From positions 1-64,000 of the forward strand of contig JBIOUX010000220.1 in the NCBI GenBank assembly GCA_044867425.1: a stretch of DNA of 64,000 nt. The letters are read 5' to 3'. The notes beneath the pieces were generated by a model, which did no database searches, had not been told where the DNA came from, and worked only from the letters and a program-made list of their open reading frames with translations. The stretch's first letter is position 1. Each line of letters opens with the position of its first letter. The stretch comes from CAWBJP01 sp044867425 (GTDB taxonomy: Bacteria > Actinomycetota > Acidimicrobiia > IMCC26256 > BP-133). A program made the translations under genes and the position numbers. This document shows, one piece after another, positions 45,636-53,480 of this stretch.

Positions 45636-46754
45636 GTGACTGCGCTCGCGGGGATCGTCACCAACTCGGCGTCCGGGCGAGACATCCGCCGCCTGGTGAC
45701 GCGGGCCTCGGTGTTCCCCAACGCCGAGAAGTCGGCCATGGTCCAGCGCACCCTCGGCGCCTTGGGCGCGGTGGGGGTGGAACGGGTGCTGGTCATGACC
45801 GACCTGGGTGGTATCGCCGCCGGCGTCCTCCGGGCCCGCCAGCGGGGCCACCAGGACACCATCTCCTGGCCCGAGGTCGAGTTCTTGGACCTGCCCCTCA
45901 CCGAGACCGCCTCTGACACCACCGCCGCCGTCACCGCCATGGTCGACCGAGGGGTGGGCGCCATCGTCGTGCTGGGGGGCGACGGCACCAACCGGGTGGT
46001 GGCCGGGGCCTGCGGGGACGTGCCCATCGTCTCGCTGTCCACCGGCACCAACAACGTCTTCCCCGAGCTGCGGGAGGCGACGGTGGCCGGGCTGGCCGCC
46101 GGCCTCGTCGCCACCGGGGCGGTGCCGGCCGAGGCGGTGTGCCGGCGCAACAAGGTGCTCGTCGTTGACGATCTCGCCGCCGCCACCCATCCCGCGTTAA
46201 CGAAACCCGGCTCCCAGCCGGGTTCGGTTAACGCGCGACGGGGTGGGGAGGCGCCGGCTCGCCGGCGGGAGCTGGCGCTGGTCGACGTGTGCGCCACCAC
46301 CCACGCCTTCCTGGCCACCCGGGCAGTGTGGGAGGCCGACAGCCTCCGGGCCCTGTTCGTCGCCTTCGCCGAGCCCGACGCCATCGGCCTGTCCGCCATC
46401 GCCGGACTGCTGCGCCCCGTGGGTCGCGACGAACCCTTCGGCCTCGCCCTCCAGCTGGCCCCGGCGGCCGAGGCCCGGCTCCGGGTGCGCGCCCCCATCG
46501 GCCCCGGCCTGGTGGTCGACGTCGGGGTGGAGGACGCCACTCCGATGATGCCGGGGGAACGCTGGCCGCTTCCCGCCGGCACCGGGGTCATCGCCCTCGA
46601 CGGCGAGCGCGAGATCGAGCCCAACGGAGCCCGGCCGACCGTCCGGCTGGAGCTCGACGGTCCTTACACCATCGATGTCCGCCGCACGCTGGCCCGAGCG
46701 GCCGAGGCCGGCCTGCTCACCGACGGCGTCGTTCGCATCCCGCCCGTGACCTGA
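45636..46754 (+). CDS. acoX: AcoX-like NAD kinase-fold protein of the acetoin cluster
   Basis: A 372-residue protein. It has the ATP-NAD/diacylglycerol kinase motif VLGGDGTNRVVAGACG and the STGTNNVFP loop, as in AcoX, which is found upstream of acoABC in acetoin clusters; its role there is not settled. It begins GIVTNSASGRDIRRLV, a typical AcoX/NAD-kinase start. Residues about 186-200 come from a palindromic repeat inserted in frame between VLVVDDLAAA and RRELALVDV. The start GTG 45636 has GAGGGAG upstream. First gene of the acoXABC operon; 17 bases separate it from the E1 alpha gene. Confidence 0.87.
   Translation: MTALAGIVTNSASGRDIRRLVTRASVFPNAEKSAMVQRTLGALGAVGVERVLVMTDLGGIAAGVLRARQRGHQDTISWPEVEFLDLPLTETASDTTAAVTAMVDRGVGAIVVLGGDGTNRVVAGACGDVPIVSLSTGTNNVFPELREATVAGLAAGLVATGAVPAEAVCRRNKVLVVDDLAAATHPALTKPGSQPGSVNARRGGEAPARRRELALVDVCATTHAFLATRAVWEADSLRALFVAFAEPDAIGLSAIAGLLRPVGRDEPFGLALQLAPAAEARLRVRAPIGPGLVVDVGVEDATPMMPGERWPLPAGTGVIALDGEREIEPNGARPTVRLELDGPYTIDVRRTLARAAEAGLLTDGVVRIPPVT
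46193..46235. repeat. Palindromic repeat element, copy 1, inside acoX
   Basis: Left arm CGCGTTAACGAAACCCGGCT (46193-46212) and right arm AGCCGGGTTCGGTTAACGCG (46216-46235) pair at 18 of 20 positions around a CCC loop. The right arm read in reverse complement is identical over 20 of 20 bases to the left arm of copy 2 at 57141. Flanks CCCATCCC and GGGGTGGG extend the dyad. The reading frame stays open. Confidence 0.85.
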
Positions 46755-46771
46755 GACAAGGAGGAGGACTC

Positions 46772-47746
46772 TTGGCTGCTCAACTGACCAAGGATCGGCT
46801 GCTCGAGGCCTATCGGACCATGAGGACGATCCGGGAGTTCGAGGACCGGATCCACACCGAGTTCGCCACCGGCACGATCCCCGGCTTCGTCCACCTCTAC
46901 GCCGGCGAGGAGGCGTCGGCCACCGGGGTGTGCATGCACCTGGGACCGGACGACCGCATCGGCAGCACGCATCGGGGCCACGGCCACTGCATCGCCAAGG
47001 GCGTCGACGTGATGGCGATGATGGCCGAGATCTACGGGAAGGTCACGGGCGCCTGCCGGGGCAAGGGCGGGTCCATGCACATCGCCGACCTCAGCCTCGG
47101 GATGATGGGCGCCAACGGCATCGTCGGCGGCGGCCCGCCGCTCATCTGCGGGGCGGCGCTGGCGGCCAAGCACCGGGGCCAGGGCGGCGTCGGGGTGGCC
47201 TTCTTCGGCGACGGCGCCTCCAACCAGGGCACCACGCTGGAGGCCCTCAACCTGGCCACGGTGTGGGACCTCCCCGCCGTGTTCGTGGCCGAGAACAACG
47301 GCTACGCCGAGTCCACCTCGCCCAAGTGGTCGGTGGCGGGCGAGAGCATCGGCGACCGGGCGGCGGCCTTCGGGATGCCGGGGGCAACGGTGGACGGCTT
47401 CGACTTCTTCGCCGTCTACGAGGCGGCCGGCGAGGCCATCGAACGGGCCCGCCAGGGCGGCGGCCCGTCCCTCATCGAGGTCAAGTTCATGCGCTACTAC
47501 GGCCACTTCGAAGGCGACGGCCAGACGTACCGGGGCGAGAACGAGGTGGCCCGCCTCAAGGAGACCAGGGACGTGCTCAAGCAGTTCCGCGAGCGGGTGA
47601 CGTCCCAGATGGGCGTCAGCGGCGACGAGCTCGACCTCGTCGACAAGGAGGTCGGCCAGCTCATCGACCAGGCCGTCGAAGCCGCCCAGGCCGCTCCCCT
47701 ACCCGGGGCCGACGACCTGCTGACCGACGTCTACGTCTCCTACTAG
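46772..47746 (+). CDS. acoA: Acetoin dehydrogenase E1 alpha (TPP-dependent)
   Basis: A 324-residue TPP-dependent dehydrogenase alpha subunit starting with TTG at 46772, with AAGGAGGAGG just upstream. The TPP/Mg motif is GDGASNQGTTLEALN (about 145) to VFVAENNGYAES (NN). CRGKGGSMHIAD is typical of the AcoA/PDH alpha group. With E1 beta it decarboxylates acetoin to acetaldehyde plus a hydroxyethyl-TPP intermediate that is passed to the E2 lipoyl arm. Second gene of the aco operon. Confidence 0.92.
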   Translation: MAAQLTKDRLLEAYRTMRTIREFEDRIHTEFATGTIPGFVHLYAGEEASATGVCMHLGPDDRIGSTHRGHGHCIAKGVDVMAMMAEIYGKVTGACRGKGGSMHIADLSLGMMGANGIVGGGPPLICGAALAAKHRGQGGVGVAFFGDGASNQGTTLEALNLATVWDLPAVFVAENNGYAESTSPKWSVAGESIGDRAAAFGMPGATVDGFDFFAVYEAAGEAIERARQGGGPSLIEVKFMRYYGHFEGDGQTYRGENEVARLKETRDVLKQFRERVTSQMGVSGDELDLVDKEVGQLIDQAVEAAQAAPLPGADDLLTDVYVSY

Positions 47747-47765
47747 GGCGAGGAGGGAACCTCTC

Positions 47766-48779
47766 ATGGCACGCACGATCACCTACCGGCAGGCCATCAA
47801 CGAGGCGCTCCGCCAGGAGATGGAGCGCGACGACACCGTCATCGTCATGGGCGAGGACAACGCCGGCGGCCAGGGCACCGAGGGCGAGCGCGACGCCTGG
47901 GGCGGCGTGCTGGGCGTCACCAAGGGCCTCTACCCCACCTTTGGGGACCGGGTGATGGACACCCCCATCACCGAGTCGGCCTTCATCGGCGCCGCCATCG
48001 GGGCGGCCGCCTGCGGCATGCGGCCGGTGGCCGAGCTCATGTTCATCGACTTCATGGGCGTCTGCTTCGACCAGATCTTCAACCAGGCGGCCAAGTTCCG
48101 GTACATGTTCGGGGGCAAGGCCGTCACCCCCGTCGTCATCCGCACCATGTTCGGGGCGGGACTCCGGGCCGCAGCCCAGCACAGTCAGGGCCTCTACCCC
48201 ATCTTCACCCACATCCCCGGCCTGAAGGTGGTCATCCCGTCGACGCCTTACGAGGCCAAGGGGCTGCTGATCCAGTCGATCCGCGACGACGACCCGGTCA
48301 TCTTCTGCGAGCACAAGATGCTCTATGACATGACCGGCGACGTCCCCGAGGAGAGCTACACGATCCCCTTTGGGGAGGCCAACGTGGTGCGTGACGGCGA
48401 CCACGCCACCCTGGTGGCCGTGGGCCGGATGGTCCACACCGCCACCGAGGCGGCCGAGGAGCTGGCCGGCTCGGGCGTGGAGTGCGACGTCATCGACCTG
48501 CGCACCTCCAGCCCGCTCGATGCCGAGACCATCCTCGAGTCGGTCGAGCGCACCGGCCGGCTGGTGGTGGTCGACGAGGCCAGCCCCCGCTGCGGCCTGG
48601 CCGCCGACATCTCCGCCCTGGTGGCCCAGGAGGCGTTCGGGTCGCTGCGGGCCCCCATCCAGATGGTGACCCCGCCCCACACGCCGGTGCCCTTCTCCAG
48701 CGCCCTGGAGGACCTCTACATCCCCGATGCCCAGAAGGTGGTGGGCGCCGTCAAGACCGTCATGGACTACGAGAAATGA
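47766..48779 (+). CDS. acoB: Acetoin dehydrogenase E1 beta (TPP-dependent)
   Basis: A 337-residue beta subunit. The opening TYRQAINEALRQEMERDDTVIVMGEDNAGGQG and the blocks DTPITESAFIGAAIGAA and RPVAELMFIDFMGVCFDQI are those of AcoB; the C-terminal transketolase domain ends DLYIPDAQKVVGAV. It overlaps the E2 gene by 4 bases (ATGA). Start ATG 47766 has GAGGAGGGAACC upstream. Confidence 0.95.
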   Translation: MARTITYRQAINEALRQEMERDDTVIVMGEDNAGGQGTEGERDAWGGVLGVTKGLYPTFGDRVMDTPITESAFIGAAIGAAACGMRPVAELMFIDFMGVCFDQIFNQAAKFRYMFGGKAVTPVVIRTMFGAGLRAAAQHSQGLYPIFTHIPGLKVVIPSTPYEAKGLLIQSIRDDDPVIFCEHKMLYDMTGDVPEESYTIPFGEANVVRDGDHATLVAVGRMVHTATEAAEELAGSGVECDVIDLRTSSPLDAETILESVERTGRLVVVDEASPRCGLAADISALVAQEAFGSLRAPIQMVTPPHTPVPFSSALEDLYIPDAQKVVGAVKTVMDYEK

Positions 48780-49900
48780 GCCAGATCCACAAGCTGACCA
48801 TGCCCAAGTGGGGTCTCTCCATGACCGAGGGCAAGGTCGAGGCGTGGCTGGTGGCCGAGGGGGACCCGATCGAGCCCGGCATGGAGGTCGCCGACGTCGA
48901 CACCGAGAAGATCTCGGGCTCGGTCGAGGTCCCGCCGGGCGTGACCGGGATCCTGCGCCGGCAGGTGGCGGCGACGGGCGACGTGCTGCCCGTCGGCGCC
49001 CTCCTCGCCGTCGTGGCCGGGGCGGAGGTGGCGGACGAGGAGATCGAGGCGCTGATCGCCGAGTTCCAGGCCACCTTCGTCCCCGAGGAGGCGGCCGAGG
49101 AGGGGCCGGCCCGCCAGGACGTCGAGGTCGCCGGCACCCGCCTGCGCTACGTCCAGGTCGGCGACGGCGACCAGGCCGTCGTCCTGCTCCACGGCTTCGG
49201 CGGCGACAAGGACACCTGGCTGTTCAACCTCGACGCCCTGGCCGAGGGCCGCACCGTCTACGCCCTCGACCTGCCCGGGCACGGCGAGTCGGGCAAGGAG
49301 GTGGCCGACGGCTCCGTCGCCGGCCTGGCCGCCACCGTGAGCGGCGCCCTCGACGCCCTCGGGATCGACCGCGTCGACCTCGTCGGCCACTCGATGGGCG
49401 CGGCGGTGGCCATGGCGGTGGCGGCCGCCGCCCCGGGTCGGGTCCGGTCCCTGGCCCTGCTGGCTCCCGCCGGGCTGGGCCAGGAGATCAACACCGGCTA
49501 CCTGCGCGGCTTCGTGGCCGCCCAGAGTCGCCGGGAGCTGAAGCCCCACGTGGAGCAGCTCTTCGCCGACCCGGCGCTCGTCACCCGGGAGCTGCTCGAG
49601 AACGTGCTCAAGTTCAAGCGGCTGGACGGGGCGCAGGCGGCGCTGTCGGCCGTGCTCGACGGGTTCCTCGCCGGCGAGGGCCAGGCCACCGTCCTGGCCG
49701 AGCCGGTGGCCGCCCTCGGGATCCCGACCCTGGTCGTGGCCGGCGCCGAAGACCGGGTCATCCCCCCCGGGCACGCCGGCGCCCTGGGCGGGAAGGCGGC
49801 GGTGCACGTCCTGGAAGGCAAGGGCCACATGATCCACATGGAGGCGGCCGGCGAGGTCAACCGCCTGCTCGCTGACCACCTCGGTGCCGCATCCCGGTAA
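48776..49900 (+). CDS. acoC: Lipoyl-domain alpha/beta hydrolase E2 (AcoC-like)
   Basis: A 374-residue protein with an N-terminal lipoyl domain (MPKWGLSMTEGKVEAWL, lipoyl-lysine K45 in DTEKIS) and a C-terminal alpha/beta hydrolase domain with nucleophile VGHSMGA (Ser about 206), acid GAEDRVIP and His GKGHMIHM. This fused architecture replaces the usual CoA acyltransferase E2 and is the form known as AcoC in Pseudomonas putida acetoin dehydrogenase. It accepts the acetyl group from E1 on lipoate. No peripheral subunit binding domain is obvious. The E3 (dihydrolipoamide dehydrogenase) is not in the window. Overlaps E1 beta by ATGA. Confidence 0.92.
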   Translation: MSQIHKLTMPKWGLSMTEGKVEAWLVAEGDPIEPGMEVADVDTEKISGSVEVPPGVTGILRRQVAATGDVLPVGALLAVVAGAEVADEEIEALIAEFQATFVPEEAAEEGPARQDVEVAGTRLRYVQVGDGDQAVVLLHGFGGDKDTWLFNLDALAEGRTVYALDLPGHGESGKEVADGSVAGLAATVSGALDALGIDRVDLVGHSMGAAVAMAVAAAAPGRVRSLALLAPAGLGQEINTGYLRGFVAAQSRRELKPHVEQLFADPALVTRELLENVLKFKRLDGAQAALSAVLDGFLAGEGQATVLAEPVAALGIPTLVVAGAEDRVIPPGHAGALGGKAAVHVLEGKGHMIHMEAAGEVNRLLADHLGAASR

Positions 49901-49919
49901 TCGCCTGGAGGTGATGCCA

Positions 49920-50336
49920 ATGCGTAGCTGGACAGCACGGGTGGCGTTGGCGGGGACGATCACATTGGGGTTGGTCGCCCCCGCCGGTGCTCACTCCCCC
50001 GGTGTGCAAGGGACGACCACCGTGGACCCGACGAGCGGTTCCCGGGGTTCCCACGTCACCGCCGGCGCCCAGGGTGTCGATACGGCAACCGGTTCGCCCT
50101 ACTCGCTGATGTTTGCCGACTCCAATTTCGTCAGGCGCTTCGACCAGTCACAGCCCGGACATTCGAGCGCCTGCGCCCACGGTACGCCGGTGGCCGAACC
50201 GGTGAGCCCGGAGGCCGACGGGAGCATCCCGGCGGTGGACGCCACCATCCCGTTCTGGGCGTCTTCCGGTACCGCGCAGTTGTGCTTCACCAACGGCTCG
50301 CACGTCACGGAGCCGGCCGCGTTCAACGTGACCTGA
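49920..50336 (+). CDS. Secreted protein of unknown function
   Basis: A 138-residue protein with a signal peptide (MRSWTARVALAGTITLGLVA, cleavage near PAGA-HS). The mature part is rich in Thr, Ser, Gly and Val, with two cysteines (SSACAHG and AQLCFTNGS) that may form a disulfide. No known family. Start chosen at ATG 49920 since GGAGGTG lies 8 bases upstream. Twenty bases separate it from acoC, so read-through from the aco operon is possible. Confidence 0.65.
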   Translation: MRSWTARVALAGTITLGLVAPAGAHSPGVQGTTTVDPTSGSRGSHVTAGAQGVDTATGSPYSLMFADSNFVRRFDQSQPGHSSACAHGTPVAEPVSPEADGSIPAVDATIPFWASSGTAQLCFTNGSHVTEPAAFNVT

Positions 50337-50353
50337 GATCTGCACCTTTCAAC

Positions 50354-50400
50354 CCGCCGTGCACCCCGGATCCCAGGTTCAAACGGCGGAGATTCCGGGG
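50354..50400 (+). other. Interleaved dyads, possible RNA pseudoknot
   Basis: CCGCCGT (50354-50360) can pair with ACGGCGG (50383-50389), and CCCCGGA (50364-50370) with TCCGGGG (50394-50400). The arms alternate in order (A, B, A', B'), so both together would form an H-type pseudoknot with 7-bp stems. It lies between the secreted protein gene and the small gene at 50441. Confidence 0.3.
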
Positions 50401-50440
50401 ATAGGCAACCTGGCGTAACCAACGACATCAGGAGGTGTCC

Positions 50441-50632
50441 GTGACCCTGGGCGAGCGTCTGGAAGCGGCGGAGTTGAGCCAGCAGATCGAGGCGGCCTGC
50501 CTGCGGGCTGTCCGCCGGGCCCTGCGAGAGGTCCTCGAACCCCACTTTGAGATCCACCTCAGCGAGGAAGAGGCCCGCGCCACTCTCTCCGACATCGAGG
50601 CTTTCCGGACGCAGATGCTCGCACCGGCCTGA
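50441..50632 (+). CDS. Small helical protein
   Basis: A 63-residue, charged, Leu/Glu/Arg-rich protein starting GTG TLGERLEAAEL, with AGGAGGTGTCC directly upstream. It seems to be two amphipathic helices (IEAACLRAVRRALREVLE and EEEARATLSDIEAFRTQML). No family recognised. One cysteine. Real by its RBS and codon use. Confidence 0.6.
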   Translation: MTLGERLEAAELSQQIEAACLRAVRRALREVLEPHFEIHLSEEEARATLSDIEAFRTQMLAPA

Positions 50633-50698
50633 GGAGTGGCTGAACGCCGTTCGCGAGGTGTGCGAGCCCGACTCCGGTCCCCGCCCGGCCTCGCCCGC

Positions 50699-53056
50699 TC
50701 AGCCCGGCGGCGTGTCGTGTTCGTAGACGCCGATGAGGGCGGCGTTCACGATGCTGGCGGCGGAGATGCCCGTGATCTGGTGGAGGTCGGCGATGGTGCC
50801 GGACTCCCCGAAGCGGTCGACGCCGAGGGGGTACTGACGGGCGGCCAGGGCTGAGCCGATCCAGCCCAGGGAATGGCTGGCCCCGTCGTGGACGCTGACC
50901 ACGGGCCGGCGGCGCTCCTCGGGCGGGACCAGCCGGTGCATGAGACTCGGCGCCCGGATGACGGTGGCTGAGGCCGCCGCCCGGGCGAAGCCCCGCTGCC
51001 AGCCCCGGTAGGCCCGGTCGGGACTGGTGAGGTGGACGACGGTGGCGTCGACGCCCTCGGCGTCGAGCTGCTCGGCGGCGGCCAGCGCCTCGGGCACCAT
51101 GACGCCGGTGGCGACGATGGTGGCGCCGGGCCGGTCGGTGGGCGGCGCGTCGCGCAGCCGGTAGCCGCCGGCCAGGACCAGCTGGCGCAGCACGTCCTCG
51201 CCGTAGCGCTCCAGGGCGGCGGCGAAAGGCGCCTGGTCGATGGGCCGGGTGGACAGGCGCAGGTACAGGCTCTCGCCGTCGGCGGCGCCGCACGAGGCGA
51301 GCCCGGCGCACAGCAGCCAGTCCACCTCGGTGGAGTAGGCGGGCTCGCACGCCACCAGGCCGGGCAGCTCGAGGCCGACCGAGGGGGTGATGGTCGACTG
51401 GTGGGCGCCGCCCTCGGGCGCCAGCGTCACCCCTGAGGGGGTGCCGACGATGATGAACTTGGAGCCGTTGTAGAGGCTGTAGATCAGGGCGTCGAGGCCC
51501 CGCAGCACGAAGGGGTCGTAGACCGTGCCGATGGGCAGCAGGTGCTGGCCGTGGTGGTCGTGGCTCAGCCCGAGCTGGCCGAGGAGCAGGAACAGGTTCA
51601 TCTCCGAGATGCCCAGCTCGATGTGGCGGCCCTTGGGCGACGGCGCCCACTTGAGCAGCCGGTCCCGGCCGCCGTGGTCGTCGCGCTCGTCGTGGGAGAA
51701 CACGCCCGTCTTGTTGATCCAGCCGCCCAGGTTGGTGGAGATGGCCACGTCGGGGGCCGTGGTGACGATCCGCGGGCCGACTTCGTCCACGTCGGCCAGG
51801 CGGGCCAGGACCCGCCCGAACGCCTCCTGGGTGGAGATGGCGCCCGAGGTGACGGGGCCGGTGGCCGAGGTGGGGATCGGCAGCTTGGGGCGGGGCACCG
51901 GCGCCGGGTTGTTGATCTCGAAACCAGCCCGGGCGCAGAGCTGCCCGGCGGGGCTGTCGGGATCGAACCGGTCCCACTCCGTCTCGGGCGTGAGCCCGGT
52001 CGCCGTCCGCAGGTCGTCGATCTGCTCGGGGGTGAGCATGGCGGAGTGGTTGAGGGGGTTGCCGGCCATGGGGAGCCCCCAGCCCTTGACGGTGTAGGCG
52101 AACACCACGCTGGGCCGGTCGGCCTCCCGGTCACAGGACCGGAACGTGTCGATGAGGAGCTCAAGGTCGTGGCCGCCAAGGTCGGTGACGAGCGACTTGA
52201 GCCCGGCGTCGTCGAACTCGCCGGCCAGGGCGTGCACGGCCGGGTCGGCGCCGGCCAGGAACTTGGTCCGCAGCGCCGGCCCCTCCAGGCCGAACAGCGA
52301 CTGGTAGGCCTCGTTGGACATGGCGTCGATGTGGGCCCGCAGGGCTTCCCCGCCGGGTTGAGCGAACGCCTGGGTCAGCCGGGAGCCGTACTTGGCCTCG
52401 GTGACGTGCCAGCCGGCGTTGGCGAAGAACTGCTGGAGGCGGCGGGCCTGGATCTCGGGGACGACCCGGTCCAGGCTCTGGCGGTTGAGGTCGACGATGA
52501 GGGTCACGTTCCCCAGGCCCTGGGCGCCGGGGTCGGAGATCGCCTCCCAGACGTTGCCCTCGTCGAGCTCGGCGTCGCCCAGGGTGGCGATGAAACGGGC
52601 CGGCGGCCCGGCCCCGAAGTGGGCGTCGGTGTAGCGGCGCACCAGCGAGCTGAACAGCGGCGCCACCGCCCCCAGTCCCACCGATCCGGTGGAGAAGTCC
52701 CGCACGTCGGGGTCCTTGGTGCGGGAGGGGTAGGCCTGCAGCCCGCCCCGCTGGCGCAGGGTGGTGAGGTAGGAGCGGTCGAGCTCGCCCGTCAGGTACT
52801 TGATGGCGTGGTAGACGGGCGAGGCGTGGGGTTTGACCGCCACCTTGTCGGCCCCGTTGATATGGGCGAACCACAGCGCCGTCATCATCGACACCATCGA
52901 GGCCGACGACGCCTGGTGGCCCCCCACCTTGATCTCGGTCGGCCCCCGCCGGTTGGCGGCGTCGACGATCCGGACGGCGAGCCACAGCACGCGGCGCTCG
53001 ATCTCCCGGAGGGCGTCGAGGTCCACGTCGGCGGGGGTGTCAGTCAGCTGGGTCAC
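50699..53056 (-). CDS. AceE-like TPP-dependent E1 / transketolase-like protein
   Basis: A 785-residue single-chain TPP enzyme. The TPP motif GDAELDEGNVWEAISDPGAQGL then LIVDLNRQSLDRV is the AceE (homodimeric pyruvate dehydrogenase E1) form, and SVGLGAVAPLFSSL, YTVKGWGLPMAGNPLNHSA and the middle domain ISTQEAFGRVLARLADVD also follow AceE. It is about 100 residues shorter than E. coli AceE (886). The enzyme would decarboxylate a 2-oxo acid, probably pyruvate. No E2/E3 gene is beside it. GTG start at 53056 has GGGAGG directly before it, with almost no spacer. Confidence 0.85.
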   Translation of the reverse strand: MTQLTDTPADVDLDALREIERRVLWLAVRIVDAANRRGPTEIKVGGHQASSASMVSMMTALWFAHINGADKVAVKPHASPVYHAIKYLTGELDRSYLTTLRQRGGLQAYPSRTKDPDVRDFSTGSVGLGAVAPLFSSLVRRYTDAHFGAGPPARFIATLGDAELDEGNVWEAISDPGAQGLGNVTLIVDLNRQSLDRVVPEIQARRLQQFFANAGWHVTEAKYGSRLTQAFAQPGGEALRAHIDAMSNEAYQSLFGLEGPALRTKFLAGADPAVHALAGEFDDAGLKSLVTDLGGHDLELLIDTFRSCDREADRPSVVFAYTVKGWGLPMAGNPLNHSAMLTPEQIDDLRTATGLTPETEWDRFDPDSPAGQLCARAGFEINNPAPVPRPKLPIPTSATGPVTSGAISTQEAFGRVLARLADVDEVGPRIVTTAPDVAISTNLGGWINKTGVFSHDERDDHGGRDRLLKWAPSPKGRHIELGISEMNLFLLLGQLGLSHDHHGQHLLPIGTVYDPFVLRGLDALIYSLYNGSKFIIVGTPSGVTLAPEGGAHQSTITPSVGLELPGLVACEPAYSTEVDWLLCAGLASCGAADGESLYLRLSTRPIDQAPFAAALERYGEDVLRQLVLAGGYRLRDAPPTDRPGATIVATGVMVPEALAAAEQLDAEGVDATVVHLTSPDRAYRGWQRGFARAAASATVIRAPSLMHRLVPPEERRRPVVSVHDGASHSLGWIGSALAARQYPLGVDRFGESGTIADLHQITGISAASIVNAALIGVYEHDTPPG

Positions 53057-53114
53057 CCTCCCAGGCTACCGATACGGCCCGGGCGTCGCCGGTTCGTTGG
53101 GCTGGCGCCTCCCG

Positions 53115-53480
53115 ATGAGTTTGGGCCCGTCGCGTCGTCGTAAGCGCGTGGGGCGACAAGGGCGCATCGACGCCGTGGTGGTGCTCGTCCGCGGCGAGGC
53201 CGAGGTGACGAGCTGGCCGCTGGGCGGATGCGCCTGTCCCGACCTCGACCTGGTGGACCACCTGGCCCGCCTGCAGCTCACGGCCCGGCGCCTGGGCTGT
53301 GAGATCCGCCTGGTGAAGGCCGGCCCGGAACTCCGGGAGTTGCTCGACCTGGTTGGCCTGACCGGGGTCCTGGTGGGTCCCGGCGGGTCAGACCGACGCC
53401 GGCAGGTGGGCGGGGAGGCCGAAGGCGCCGAACAGCTCGGTGTCGAGGAAGCTGCACAACCCGGTGATGCGCCCGTCTGA
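53115..53480 (+). CDS. STAS-like protein
   Basis: A 121-residue protein whose middle, VTSWPLGGCACPDLDLVDHLARLQLTARRLGCEIRLVKA then ELRELLDLVGLTG, matches an actinobacterial STAS-like pattern (a strand, PDL.LVD.LARLQL helix, then the LRELL.L.GL end). STAS proteins act in anti-sigma signalling. The C-terminal 35 residues are antisense to the end of the sigma factor gene (93-base overlap) and may not be conserved. The start (ATG 53115) is uncertain. Confidence 0.6.
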   Translation: MSLGPSRRRKRVGRQGRIDAVVVLVRGEAEVTSWPLGGCACPDLDLVDHLARLQLTARRLGCEIRLVKAGPELRELLDLVGLTGVLVGPGGSDRRRQVGGEAEGAEQLGVEEAAQPGDAPV

